Positions 24,781-32,854 are shown, counted from the stretch's first letter. The stretch is DNA of 34,047 nucleotides from Hyphococcus sp. (GCA_021776345.1 JAJFGC010000089.1:1-34047), one strand, 5' to 3'. Program-made: numbers and translations. The notes: a model not told the origin generated them from the letters alone.

Positions 24781-27231
24781 ATGCGAATGTCTTTCGGCCA
24801 GCGGAGTGAAGGCTTGAGCGACGAGCGCGACGACAATAATGCGTCTGGGGAGAGCCCGGCGGGCGATCCCGAGGGTGCTGGGGAGGGCGCGCCGCGCATG
24901 CGTTTTAAGGGCATTGTCGAGGCTGAAGGCGCCGCCCCTGCCGCTGCGGACGAGAATTTCGGCATTGCCGTTATCGGCCATGATGAACGCCGCTGGAACG
25001 CGATGAGCCGCCAAGTATGGCAGGCGTCACGCCTGACCGCGCTGTTCGTATTCTTCTCCTTCATTGTCGGCATGCCGCTCGGCAATTATTTCGCACATTT
25101 ACAACTTAACGATGGCGCCGCCGCCGGCTGGAACCCCCTCAGCGCTTTCGGATTTGAAACTCTTCTCTTTGCTTTTGTTGTGCCGGTGCTCGTCTTGCTG
25201 ATCGGCTATGCGTTGTCGCGCATGGCGACGATGCTCAATGCAGCTGAATCGATCGCCGCTGCAGCGCAACAGATGACAACGCCGGACCTCACCGCCGCCC
25301 GCAATGTTGACAGTGTTGGCGAGGTTGTGCGCGGTCACATGATGGCGCTCAATGAAGGGCTCGACGGCGCGCTTGGAAGACTGGCAAGCGTCGAGGCGAT
25401 GATCCGCGATCATGTTGCAGCAATTGAACTCGCCGGCGATGCGATTGAACATAAAGCGACCGGCGCGGTTGAACGGGTCGCCGATGAACGCTCGCGGTTG
25501 ATGGACCTGACCGAAAGTCTTAATGCGCATGCGGACAGCTTCGCGGCAGCCATCGCCGAAAAGGCGAAAGTCAGTATTGAATCGCTAAATTCGGCAGATA
25601 CGATTTCGACCCGGGTTGAAAAAGAATTTGACGACCGGCTTGGCCGATTGGAAGAGGCCGCCGCCCGCGCGCTATCGAGCTTTGAATCCTTACGCGATGC
25701 GCTGCGCGAAACTGACGAGACCATGCGTAGCGGCGTCCAGTCCATAGACATCGCGGCGGATAAAACGCTTGAGGCAACGCAAAAAGCAAAAGCAGCATCC
25801 GATGCCGCCGCTGAGTCAGCGGCGCGCAACGCCGCTAATATTGCCGCCTCCACCAGCCATGCCTCAGCGCAGGCGAAACAAGCCGCCGACAACGCTATTC
25901 AGGCCTCGAGAGAAGAAGCCGAACGCATTGCACAAGCCGCGATCGATGTTGCGACCGAAGAAACTTCAAAAGTTCAGGACGCCGCCGCCAGGGCGCTCGG
26001 CGACATGTCAGAGGCGACCAGGGAAGCCATCAAGGCCGCCCGCCAAGACGCGGATAAGGCGACCAAGGCCGCTGAAGACGTTTCCGAGGCGGCGCGCAAA
26101 ACCAGTGAAGCAGCGAAGGCCGCGTCTCAAGATGTTGCAACCGCCAGCGAACAGGCGCGTCAGACCTCCGACGAAGCAATCAAATATGCCGAAACAGCGG
26201 CTGGCCATATTGATGAGCGCAATAAGGCCCTCGCCGAGGCGCGCGCCGCCCTCGAGAAAGAAAATGCGCGGCTTGAAAACCTGATCGAGGAACAACGCAA
26301 CCGCGCCGATCGCCTGGCCGACGCCATCTCTTCGCAAACCGACCGCCTCAGCAAACTTGCCGAAGCGCAGCTTCGCGAACAGGAAGCCTCCGCCCGCCTC
26401 GTCGAGGCGCAAAACGACATGCAGGCCCGCGCCGCAAGAGAAGCGGAAGAAAAAGCGAAGGCTGAACAAGCTGCGAAGGAAAAAGGGAAAACCCTTGAAG
26501 CGGAACGCAAAGCTCAGGCAAGAGCCGAAGCAGAGGCTGCGAAGGAAACTGCGGACGCAGAACGAAAAAATGCGCAGCGCGAAAAAGCGCGCAACGACGA
26601 AGAACTCAAGCTGACAGCCAAGAACAAACAAACCAATGTCTCTAACGGCGCCGCACGACTTGAAGAACTGGCGCGCGATATCGCCGAGCGCCGTCCCCGC
26701 AATGCCAAAAAAAGCAAAGAGCCGCCGGTTGAAAAATCCGCCAAATCCGCAACCGACAAACGCTCAAAAGGCGACTTGTCATGGCGCGAAATTCTCGACG
26801 CCGCCGATGATGCCGAGCCATTGGAGCTTGGCAATGCAGCGAAAAAATCAACCAGCGACGCGCGCGATGACGCGGCGGAAGCCATTCGCATTATTTCCGG
26901 CTTGCAGGAATTTACCTTTGAGCTTGAAACCCGGCTTTATGGCGATCCTCCGCCGGCATTGCAGGAGCGGTATGATCGCGGCGACCGCAATGTTTTTGCC
27001 AATCGGCTTCTTCGGCTGAATGAGGCTGACGTAAAACGCCGAATACGGAATGAATCCGCAAAAGACCGCAAGTTTGAAGGCGGTGTTCACGGCTTTCTTC
27101 AGAATTTCGAAAAACTGCTCGAAGACGCAACCACATCGGAAACAGCAGACGAGGAGCTTGAAGAATATTTAAGCTCCCCGCTTGGCCGGGTTTATCTCCT
27201 GATTGGCGCAACGGTCGGGTATTTCGCCTGA
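24781..27231 (+). CDS. Two-TM inner-membrane coiled-coil protein, TipN-like (candidate)
   Basis: 816 aa from ATG 24781. Layout: an acidic Gly/Pro-rich cytoplasmic N-terminus (1-70), two membrane helices (about 85-103 and 125-145), then a very long Ala/Glu/Lys/Arg-rich coiled coil (about 160-640). A Lys-rich linker with KSKEPPVEKSAKSATDK follows, and then a distinct C-terminal globular region (about 670-816) containing SWREILDAADDAEPLEL, IISGLQEFTFELETRLYG, GDRNVFANRLLRLNEADVKRRI and SSPLGRVYLLIGATVGYF. Two N-terminal membrane helices plus a large coiled coil is the architecture of the Caulobacter birth-scar polarity marker TipN. I did not align them, so the name stays tentative. It is divergent from the channel gene and convergent with nhaA. 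Confidence 0.82.
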   Translation: MRMSFGQRSEGLSDERDDNNASGESPAGDPEGAGEGAPRMRFKGIVEAEGAAPAAADENFGIAVIGHDERRWNAMSRQVWQASRLTALFVFFSFIVGMPLGNYFAHLQLNDGAAAGWNPLSAFGFETLLFAFVVPVLVLLIGYALSRMATMLNAAESIAAAAQQMTTPDLTAARNVDSVGEVVRGHMMALNEGLDGALGRLASVEAMIRDHVAAIELAGDAIEHKATGAVERVADERSRLMDLTESLNAHADSFAAAIAEKAKVSIESLNSADTISTRVEKEFDDRLGRLEEAAARALSSFESLRDALRETDETMRSGVQSIDIAADKTLEATQKAKAASDAAAESAARNAANIAASTSHASAQAKQAADNAIQASREEAERIAQAAIDVATEETSKVQDAAARALGDMSEATREAIKAARQDADKATKAAEDVSEAARKTSEAAKAASQDVATASEQARQTSDEAIKYAETAAGHIDERNKALAEARAALEKENARLENLIEEQRNRADRLADAISSQTDRLSKLAEAQLREQEASARLVEAQNDMQARAAREAEEKAKAEQAAKEKGKTLEAERKAQARAEAEAAKETADAERKNAQREKARNDEELKLTAKNKQTNVSNGAARLEELARDIAERRPRNAKKSKEPPVEKSAKSATDKRSKGDLSWREILDAADDAEPLELGNAAKKSTSDARDDAAEAIRIISGLQEFTFELETRLYGDPPPALQERYDRGDRNVFANRLLRLNEADVKRRIRNESAKDRKFEGGVHGFLQNFEKLLEDATTSETADEELEEYLSSPLGRVYLLIGATVGYFA

Positions 27232-27273
27232 CGTCACCAAATTCCGGCGCCCGTAATTTTTAACATCGGAGTG

Positions 27274-28503
27274 TTATGCCGGATCAGCGACAGTGCCGCC
27301 TGGGCTTATGACGATTGACGTCGCCGCTTGTGGTTTTTTCGCACCGACACTGCGCAGGACAAAGTATCCGACAAGGCCTGAGGCAATCGAGCCCGTCAGG
27401 ACGCCGAGACGGACGTCGTTGAGCATCTCAGCTGAGTCAAAGGCTAAGCCGCCGATAAACAGGCTCATGGTAAAGCCGACACCGGTCAGACACGCCACGC
27501 CGTACATATGGCGCCAGCCAAGCCCTTCCGGCAGTTTCGCAAGGCCTGACGTCACCGCGAGATACGACAACCCGAAGACACCGACTTGCTTGCCGACAAA
27601 CAAACCGAGTGCAATGCCGAGCGGCACGGGCGCGATCAGGGATGCAAACGAGACGCCCTCAAATGACACTCCGGCATTGGCGAAGGCGAAGATCGGCAAG
27701 ACGAGGAAGGCGACCCAAGGGTGCAGATCATGTTCCACGCGATGGAGCGGGCATTGGGTTTTTCCGGCTCGGCCTGTCATCGGTATTGTCAGCGCCGTCA
27801 GGACGCCGGCAAGCGTTGCGTGAACGCCTGATTTGAGCACACAGACCCATATCACCGCGCCAATCAGCACATAGGGCGTTATCTTTGTCACGCCGAGCCG
27901 ATTGAGCGTGATGAGCCCGGCAAAACCAACCAGCGCAAGACCAAGCGCCGTTAGCGACAAGTCGGCTGTATAGAATAAGGCTATAACCAAGATTGCGCCA
28001 AGGTCGTCAATGATGGCGACCGCCAGCAGGAATATCTTCAGGCTAACCGGCGCACGCGCACCAAGAAGCGCCAGAATACCAAGTGCAAATGCAATATCTG
28101 TCGCCGCCGGGATCGCCCAGCCGCTAATCGTTTCCGGGTTTGAAAAGTTGAGCGATGCATAAATCAGTGCCGGTACGGCCATGCCGCCGATTGCGGCAAA
28201 AATCGGCAACGCTGCTTTGTCAAGGGTGGATAATTCACCTTCCAGAACTTCGCGTTTGATCTCCAAACCAACAAGGAAGAAGAAGATCGCCATCAACCCG
28301 TCATTGATCCACAATAAGAGCGGCTTGGCGATTTCCAGCGCGCCGATCTGTATGGCTACCGGGGTCGATAACAAGGCGCCGTAATACTCGCTTAAAAACG
28401 TATTATTGGCAAACAGCGCCAACAAGGCAGCGATCATCAAGATGATCCCCGCTGATGCTTCCAGCCTTAGAAAGTCCTGAATTTTTGCAACAATCTGCGC
28501 CAT
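27274..28503 (-). CDS. nhaA: Na+/H+ antiporter NhaA
   Basis: Electrogenic antiporter that exports Na+ (or Li+) in exchange for 2 H+ for sodium and pH homeostasis. 409 aa with about 12 membrane helices. Family hallmarks: LLLWINDGLMAIFFFLVGLEIKRE, the ATDIAFALGIL segment (equivalent of Asp133), the AIIDDLGAI pair of aspartates (Asp163/Asp164), GVHATLAGVLTAL, and GKQVGVFG with the equivalent of Lys300. The key acidic residues are present, in contrast to the antiporter-like protein at 20339. Two palindromes sit in the 5' leader. It is convergent with the coiled-coil gene. Confidence 0.97.
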   Translation of the reverse strand: MAQIVAKIQDFLRLEASAGIILMIAALLALFANNTFLSEYYGALLSTPVAIQIGALEIAKPLLLWINDGLMAIFFFLVGLEIKREVLEGELSTLDKAALPIFAAIGGMAVPALIYASLNFSNPETISGWAIPAATDIAFALGILALLGARAPVSLKIFLLAVAIIDDLGAILVIALFYTADLSLTALGLALVGFAGLITLNRLGVTKITPYVLIGAVIWVCVLKSGVHATLAGVLTALTIPMTGRAGKTQCPLHRVEHDLHPWVAFLVLPIFAFANAGVSFEGVSFASLIAPVPLGIALGLFVGKQVGVFGLSYLAVTSGLAKLPEGLGWRHMYGVACLTGVGFTMSLFIGGLAFDSAEMLNDVRLGVLTGSIASGLVGYFVLRSVGAKKPQAATSIVISPGGTVADPA

Positions 28504-28531
28504 ATTAAACTCTGTATCTCATAATTGGTTG

Positions 28532-28555
28532 AAGCCTGATGCTGTCATCAGGCTT
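28532..28555 (-). promoter_or_regulatory. Perfect hairpin in the nhaA leader
   Basis: AAGCCTGATG (28532-28541) and CATCAGGCTT (28546-28555) form a perfect 10-bp stem with a 4-nt loop, 29 nt upstream of the nhaA start codon. No T-run follows on either strand, so a plain terminator is unlikely. It could be an RNA switch or stability element. Confidence 0.5.
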
Positions 28556-28562
28556 AGGGCGC

Positions 28563-28576
28563 GTCGCTATAGCGAC
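28563..28576. promoter_or_regulatory. Perfect palindrome upstream of nhaA
   Basis: GTCGCTATAGCGAC is a 14-bp perfect palindrome just upstream of the leader hairpin. It may be an operator for a dimeric regulator or a second RNA stem. Confidence 0.4.
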
Positions 28577-28619
28577 ATTAAGCATCGAAATTTGGGGCGG
28601 CCCGGCACCGATCTGCGAT

Positions 28620-29051
28620 TTACGCGGCAGATGAGCGGGCTGTTTCCCAATAGGTCACCTTGTTCAGCGATTCACGCAGGCTGTGCTCAAACTGACCAAA
28701 TTCTTTTGCGGCGCCATGAAACGCGAACCGACAAAGCACCCTTCGGTCGCCATCGTCGCCTCTAAATGCGGCGGTTATATCCACAAGCTCAAACGGGCCC
28801 CAATCGGAAACCATTTCGATGCAATCTCGAAGGGTTGCGTTATCAGCGTTCCATTTCGCCACGAGATCAAGCGTTACCTGATCGTTGGCCTGAACCGCTT
28901 CATTGTTTTCACGACCTTGTTTGGCGTTCATGGTAACGCTTGTGCGTTTCGCTTCACGACGATAATGCGCAAGCCGGTCCAGGATTTTCTGGTTACGCGA
29001 AAGCGCATAATTGCCGCTGACGTTAAAATCGCTGGGTGTTGAATCAAACAT
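28620..29051 (-). CDS. Hypothetical protein, 143 aa
   Basis: Soluble, no signal peptide or membrane segment, family not recognised. The N-terminal half is polar and Asn/Gln-rich (MFDSTPSDFNVSGNYALSRN, then RENNEAVQANDQ). The C-terminal half has an alternating pattern (WGPFELVDITAAFRGDDGDRRVLCRFAFHGAAKEF) that suggests a small mixed alpha/beta fold. AGGGA sits about 9 nt before the ATG. It is divergent from the LysR-type regulator gene, whose GTG start is 116 bp away, the usual arrangement for a LysR target (inference). It lies upstream of nhaA on the same strand. Confidence 0.68.
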   Translation of the reverse strand: MFDSTPSDFNVSGNYALSRNQKILDRLAHYRREAKRTSVTMNAKQGRENNEAVQANDQVTLDLVAKWNADNATLRDCIEMVSDWGPFELVDITAAFRGDDGDRRVLCRFAFHGAAKEFGQFEHSLRESLNKVTYWETARSSAA

Positions 29052-29094
29052 ACTACGCGTCCCTGGCTATCTCGACGGTCGATGTAGCGGACAA

Positions 29095-29124
29095 TTGACG
29101 CTTGGAAAACCGGATCAGTATATA
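29095..29124 (+). promoter_or_regulatory. Sigma-70-type promoter of the LysR gene
   Basis: TTGACG (29095-29100), 18 nt, then TATATA (29119-29124) within an AT-rich stretch. This predicts a start near 29131 and a leader of about 37 nt before the GTG at 29168, which is preceded by GAGGAG. Confidence 0.65.
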
Positions 29125-29167
29125 TATTGTAATCGTAATTTCCTATCAAAGTTCTGAGGAGCCGCCC

Positions 29168-30088
29168 GTGAGCGTCACTTTGAAACAGTTGCAGTGCCTG
29201 CTTGCCGTTGCCGAAAAACGCCATTTCCGCAGGGCGGCGGAGCATATCGGCATCAGCCAGCCCTCGTTAAGCGCGCAGATACAAAACCTTGAAGAAGCGC
29301 TCGGCGTCCGCCTGGTCGAACGAAGCCGCTCCGGCGTCGCCATCTCCCCGCTCGGGCGAGATGTCGTTCAGCGCGCCAGGCGCATCGCCGACGAGACGCA
29401 AGGCATCGTGGATTTCGCCGCTGGTGCGCAAACCGGCCTTGTCGGCACGATAAGGCTCGGCTCCAAACCAACGCTCGGCCCCTATTTGTTACCGCATGTT
29501 GTCGCTGCGCTTCATCGCCGGCACAAGGATCTTAGTCTTTATGTCCGGGAAAGCGCGCCGCGCGATCTCGAATATGAACTAGCCAATGGGCTTCACGATG
29601 TCGTTTTGACACAGCTTCCAGCGACCAGCGCCGAGCATGTTGCCGAGCCGCTGTTTCGCGAACCCTTATATCTGGCGTTTGCCGTTGATCACCCCCTGGC
29701 AAAGCAAGAAACGCTGTCCGTCAAATCCTTAAAGGATTTGGACATCCTGTCGCTCAGCCCTGAATATCATCTCCACGATCAGATCAACGCCCTTTGCGAA
29801 AATTACGGCGCACATCTTTTGCGTGATTATGAGGGCACAAGCCTTGATGCCTTGCGGCAAATGGTTGGTATGGGGATGGGCGTCAGCTTCCTGCCGGCGC
29901 TTTATGTACATTCGGAAATCTCCGCGCGCAGTGAGGTCATCGTCAAGCCGTTAAAAGGTCGCTCGATCAACCGGCCGGTAGGGTTAATATGGCGAAAAAG
30001 CGCTGGCCGCGCGCAATCCTATCGAAAAATCGCCGACATCATCCGCGATGTCGTGCGACGGAAATTCAAAGACCTGATCATTGATTAG
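29168..30088 (+). CDS. OxyR-like LysR-family transcriptional regulator lacking the peroxidatic Cys
   Basis: 306 aa from GTG 29168, chosen because GAGGAG lies just upstream; a longer ATG start at 29102 precedes this RBS and lies inside the predicted -35/-10 spacer. N-terminal winged helix-turn-helix (about 1-62, FRRAAEHIGISQPSLSAQIQNLEEALGVRLVERS), then an inducer-binding domain (about 90-300) with OxyR-like sequence around SLDALRQMVGMGMGVSFLPAL. In E. coli OxyR the redox pair is C199 and C208 in GHCLRDQAMGFC. Here the aligned segment YHLHDQINALC has His201 in place of the first and keeps the second as Cys210, with the same 9-residue spacing. It may sense something else, or use one thiol. It is divergent from the gene at 28620 and has GATAGGA-type motifs around it. 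Confidence 0.9.
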   Translation: MSVTLKQLQCLLAVAEKRHFRRAAEHIGISQPSLSAQIQNLEEALGVRLVERSRSGVAISPLGRDVVQRARRIADETQGIVDFAAGAQTGLVGTIRLGSKPTLGPYLLPHVVAALHRRHKDLSLYVRESAPRDLEYELANGLHDVVLTQLPATSAEHVAEPLFREPLYLAFAVDHPLAKQETLSVKSLKDLDILSLSPEYHLHDQINALCENYGAHLLRDYEGTSLDALRQMVGMGMGVSFLPALYVHSEISARSEVIVKPLKGRSINRPVGLIWRKSAGRAQSYRKIADIIRDVVRRKFKDLIID

Positions 30089-30096
30089 AAATACCA

Positions 30097-30115
30097 TTCG
30101 ATAGGATTTTTCTAT
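30097..30115. promoter_or_regulatory. OxyR/LysR-type site candidate (ATAG-N7-CTAT)
   Basis: ATAG, seven bases, CTAT (30101-30115) matches one half of the OxyR consensus ATAGntnnnanCTAT in its outer tetrads. TTCGATAGGATT (30097-30108) is also a perfect 12-bp inverted copy of AATCCTATCGAA at 30015-30026 inside the regulator gene. It lies about 90 bp before the micro-ORF at 30204. Confidence 0.45.
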
Positions 30116-30203
30116 TAAATCTTCACTTGTGAAAAGATTGTTCTTTTCCGTTCAGCGCCCATTTTGTTGTCAACGGAAGACAAAACAGACAGGAGAAAAA
30201 AAA

Positions 30204-30281
30204 TTGATCCGCGCGGCCAGTATCCGTGCAATCGGAACCCTCATCATAGGCTACGTAGCAGCTTTGAGCGCATTGCTTTAA
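30204..30281 (+). CDS. Putative 25-aa hydrophobic small protein
   Basis: Short ORF with a TTG start at 30204 and an excellent AGGAG ribosome binding site 8 nt upstream. The peptide has two basic residues near the N-terminus (MIRAASIRAIG) and then a hydrophobic stretch (TLIIGYVAALSALL) that could span or dip into the membrane. A strong Rho-independent terminator follows 37 nt later, so it sits in its own short transcript between the LysR gene and the next gene. The flanking signals are the main evidence. It could alternatively be a leader peptide or part of a small RNA. Confidence 0.5.
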   Translation: MIRAASIRAIGTLIIGYVAALSALL

Positions 30282-30317
30282 CCCTCAAGCCCCCCCGCTA
30301 ATAGGAATGCTAAATTG

Positions 30318-30362
30318 ACGGCCCTGCCAACCGCCCCAAGGTTTAAAGGCAGGGCCGTTTTT
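30318..30362 (+). terminator. Rho-independent terminator after the micro-ORF
   Basis: Perfect 11-bp GC-rich stem (ACGGCCCTGCC, 30318-30328; GGCAGGGCCGT, 30348-30358), 19-nt loop, followed by TTTTT on the plus strand. The short plus-strand unit it ends contains only the micro-ORF, plus the upstream LysR gene if that reads through. Confidence 0.88.
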
Positions 30363-30452
30363 ATGTTAGGAACGCTTGGCGTCTTCCGCCTATTTCTTAT
30401 GACCCGCCGGATGATCTGAATGATTTGAGTCGTTAAGCCGCAATATCGCTTA

Positions 30453-31112
30453 CTATTGCTGACCCATTTGATTCATCAGGTCCTGCACATTGATCCCATT
30501 AGATAGATCAGGCCCTTCCGTAATCGGCACGGTCTGATAGAGCGCATAATTCGCATCATCGCCGCCATCACCGATAGAGACGCTTGTCGCCGTCTGCGTC
30601 ATTCCCATAAAACTTTGCTCTAGCATCAACCCGCCATCTGTCATGCACACAGTTCCCATCATCGAGGAGTTGTAAACGGAGCACTGCGTGTTTGCGATCA
30701 TTTTCGTCTGACCTGTCGCCGTCATGGCCATTGCGTCCATGAACGCCGCCGTCATATCCTCCGATGACGAATCATCAAGTGCGTCAACAATGCCTTGATA
30801 AAATGGATTTTTTGTCTTTGTGCCGGAGTTGGTTGAAAGGTCGATGGCGTATATCCATTCGCCAATTGTAATTGTGTGCTGGTTTTGCGTTTGCGTTATG
30901 CCTGCGAAGCCGATTTCCGTATTTTGAATTTCATATTGTTCATACGCATGGTCACGGTGGCAATGCGTGATTGTCCCATTCATCATTTGACCACTCGATT
31001 CATAAAAGACGCACGCCGCTTCTGTTGGGTGCAGCCTTGGCGTTTTATCAGCTTGCGCCGCCGGTGCAGCAACCAACAACGCAGATATCGCGAATAACAA
31101 CTTAGTTTGCAT
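30453..31112 (-). CDS. Hypothetical secreted protein, 219 aa
   Basis: Signal peptide about residues 1-21 (MQTKLLFAISALLVAAPAAQA, cleavage probably after AQA). The mature protein is polar, rich in Met, Thr, Gln and Ser. It has two cysteines near the N-terminus (EAACVFYE and THCHRDH) and two in the middle (NTQCSVYN, GTVCMTDG) that may pair. The Gln/Thr-rich stretch ITQTQNQHTITIG looks beta-forming. No family recognised. GGGGAG lies 7 nt before the ATG and a weak promoter is visible at 31175-31203, so it appears to be a single-gene unit. Probably periplasmic. Confidence 0.78.
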   Translation of the reverse strand: MQTKLLFAISALLVAAPAAQADKTPRLHPTEAACVFYESSGQMMNGTITHCHRDHAYEQYEIQNTEIGFAGITQTQNQHTITIGEWIYAIDLSTNSGTKTKNPFYQGIVDALDDSSSEDMTAAFMDAMAMTATGQTKMIANTQCSVYNSSMMGTVCMTDGGLMLEQSFMGMTQTATSVSIGDGGDDANYALYQTVPITEGPDLSNGINVQDLMNQMGQQ

Positions 31113-31174
31113 TTCAAAACTCCCCTATCCATAAATTTCCACTGCATGCCAAATGGAATGGCCAGCAGATGAAC

Positions 31175-31203
31175 TGTATAAAGACTATTTGATAGCCGTT
31201 GAA
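31175..31203 (-). promoter_or_regulatory. Weak promoter candidate for the secreted-protein gene
   Basis: On the minus strand TTCAAC, 17 nt, TATACA. The spacing is good but the hexamers are only partial matches. It predicts a leader of about 55 nt. Confidence 0.35.
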
Positions 31204-31307
31204 TAATAATGGATACGCAACAGAGTCGCGAGCACGATGTTATACAGAATTTTCGCGGGGGCAATTACAGGCGGAAAAGCGGGTCAAGTCAGCCAATTAG
31301 CCTACAT

Positions 31308-31931
31308 CTAAGCGCCAAGCGCAGAGACATGTTCGCCTTCTTCGAAGGTCCAATTGACGAGTTCCATAATCGCGCTGTCAAAAGCCGCGTCGAAAGCAGC
31401 GATCACATCATCAGCCTTGTCACTAGCTGCTGCTTGCGTCGCATCGAACTTCCGGGCAGCAAAGATTTTTCCCCTACCATCGGTCAGACGGCCATAAATT
31501 GAAACGACAATACTGGACTCTCCTCCGCGCACATTGAGCTGCATCTTCCGGATATCCGTTTGCAGAACAAACTCCCCAATAGGAATAGCGCCGCGATCGC
31601 CGACAGAAAGGATGCGCGCTGAATCTTCAAAACTTTGAATAAGCGCAGTCTGGAAGAGACGCGGCGCACGGTCGGCCCACTCAGCGCCCGCATAATATTG
31701 CAGCTTGCCCGGTTGGGTCGAGACCGCGATCTTTGTTGTATCAAAGGCCCGTGTCGTGCGCGGATCGTCAACTACCAATGACCACCCGACCGTATCGCCG
31801 GCCTCGACATCGCCATTGACGGCGTTAATTTCATATCGCGGTTTTGCCGGCGCCGTTTCTGGCAGTAGTGATACACAACCGGACGTCACGATGAGAGCGG
31901 TACAAAAGATTGTGCGAGCGATAAATTTCAT
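31308..31931 (-). CDS. MCE-associated lipoprotein (ABC-type transport auxiliary, PqiC/ABC_trans_aux-like)
   Basis: Outer-membrane or periplasmic lipoprotein. Signal with lipobox VTSGC (Cys19) predicts lipid attachment. The mature domain has the auxiliary-lipoprotein pattern: PRYEINAV early, WSLVVDDPRTTRAFDTTKIAV, YYAGAEWADRAPRLFQTALIQSFEDS and FVLQTDIRKMQLNV. In the PqiC/LptE-like family this component links an MCE protein to the outer membrane. It is the last gene of the MCE operon, 2 bp after the MCE gene, and no terminator is obvious downstream. Length (207 aa) is normal. Confidence 0.9.
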   Translation of the reverse strand: MKFIARTIFCTALIVTSGCVSLLPETAPAKPRYEINAVNGDVEAGDTVGWSLVVDDPRTTRAFDTTKIAVSTQPGKLQYYAGAEWADRAPRLFQTALIQSFEDSARILSVGDRGAIPIGEFVLQTDIRKMQLNVRGGESSIVVSIYGRLTDGRGKIFAARKFDATQAAASDKADDVIAAFDAAFDSAIMELVNWTFEEGEHVSALGA

Positions 31932-31933
31932 TG

Positions 31934-32854
31934 TTATTCCTCCGCCTCATATTCAGGCGCGTTCTCACCCAGAAAGTAAGCTTGCGGGTCGCGGTCGATC
32001 TCGCGCAGCATATAGTCGAGCGTGCGCATCATGCGGCGCGCATCTGCAAGCGCCGGCGCTACTTGTCCAAGCCCCTGATCGGCGAAGATGCGCAAAGACG
32101 CGCGATTTTCATCGACAACACCCCGCAGATCAGCAACCAAAGCACGCGACTCCACGAGCAAGGCTTCAGCGTCCTTGACCGCTTCGGGGGCGTCATTTTC
32201 CATAATTTGCTGCAGGCCCGTCGCCGCTGCATCAAGCTTGCTGGTAACTTCTGCAAGGTCAGCCGTGATCTTGTTGATATTGTTCAGTGTTGCGACAATT
32301 TCGTCTTCGTTATCGGCAAAAGCGCCAGTTAGTGTTTCTACATTGGTAATGATGTCACCGACGCCGGCGATATTTTCATCTGACAACAACCGTTGCGCCT
32401 GTGCCAGAACATCGCCCGAGCCTTCAAGAAAAGCGCCGAGACCTGACATATCCGCCGGAATTTGCGGCACCCGGTCATCGCTGATTTCCTTTAACAGCGG
32501 CGCATCGGCGCTGCCGCCCACCAGCTGAATGATCGTCAGGCCGGTAAAACCAACCGGTTCCAGCTCGGCCGTCGTATCTTCTTTGACTGGCGTATCCTTT
32601 TCGACCCGAACGCGAGCAATAACGATCGACGGATTATCAGGGTCGATTTTTAGCGTATCAACTTCGCCTTTTTGAATACCGTTAAACCGAACGGCGGCGC
32701 CAACCGAAAGACCAGAGACACGTTCGGTGAAAATAATGTCGTACTCGTCATATTCGCGCTGACTTTGCCCAAGCCAAAGGATGAACAAAAACGCAAACGC
32801 CACGGCGCTCAAGACTATCGCGCCGATCAGTACATAATGAGCCCGCGTTTCCAT
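31934..32854 (-). CDS. MCE family lipid-transport protein (MlaD-like with coiled-coil tail), 306 aa
   Basis: Periplasmic substrate-handling subunit anchored by one N-terminal membrane helix (about 7-29). The MCE domain covers about 38-115 (DIIFTERVSGLSVGAAVRFNGI, GEVDTLKIDPDNP, EPVGFTGLTIIQLVGG), followed by a long helical part (about 145-275) with regular Leu/Ala spacing that would form a tube or coiled coil. This is the long Mce-type architecture rather than the short MlaD at 11325. Its partners are encoded in the same operon (permease, ATPase upstream, lipoprotein downstream). Probably moves phospholipids or other hydrophobic molecules between membranes. Confidence 0.93.
   Translation of the reverse strand: METRAHYVLIGAIVLSAVAFAFLFILWLGQSQREYDEYDIIFTERVSGLSVGAAVRFNGIQKGEVDTLKIDPDNPSIVIARVRVEKDTPVKEDTTAELEPVGFTGLTIIQLVGGSADAPLLKEISDDRVPQIPADMSGLGAFLEGSGDVLAQAQRLLSDENIAGVGDIITNVETLTGAFADNEDEIVATLNNINKITADLAEVTSKLDAAATGLQQIMENDAPEAVKDAEALLVESRALVADLRGVVDENRASLRIFADQGLGQVAPALADARRMMRTLDYMLREIDRDPQAYFLGENAPEYEAEE

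Noticed and set aside
26008-26631. 207-aa Phe/Arg-rich ORF opposite the coiled-coil gene
   Set aside because: Composition simply mirrors the repetitive Ala/Glu/Lys codons of the real gene on the other strand.
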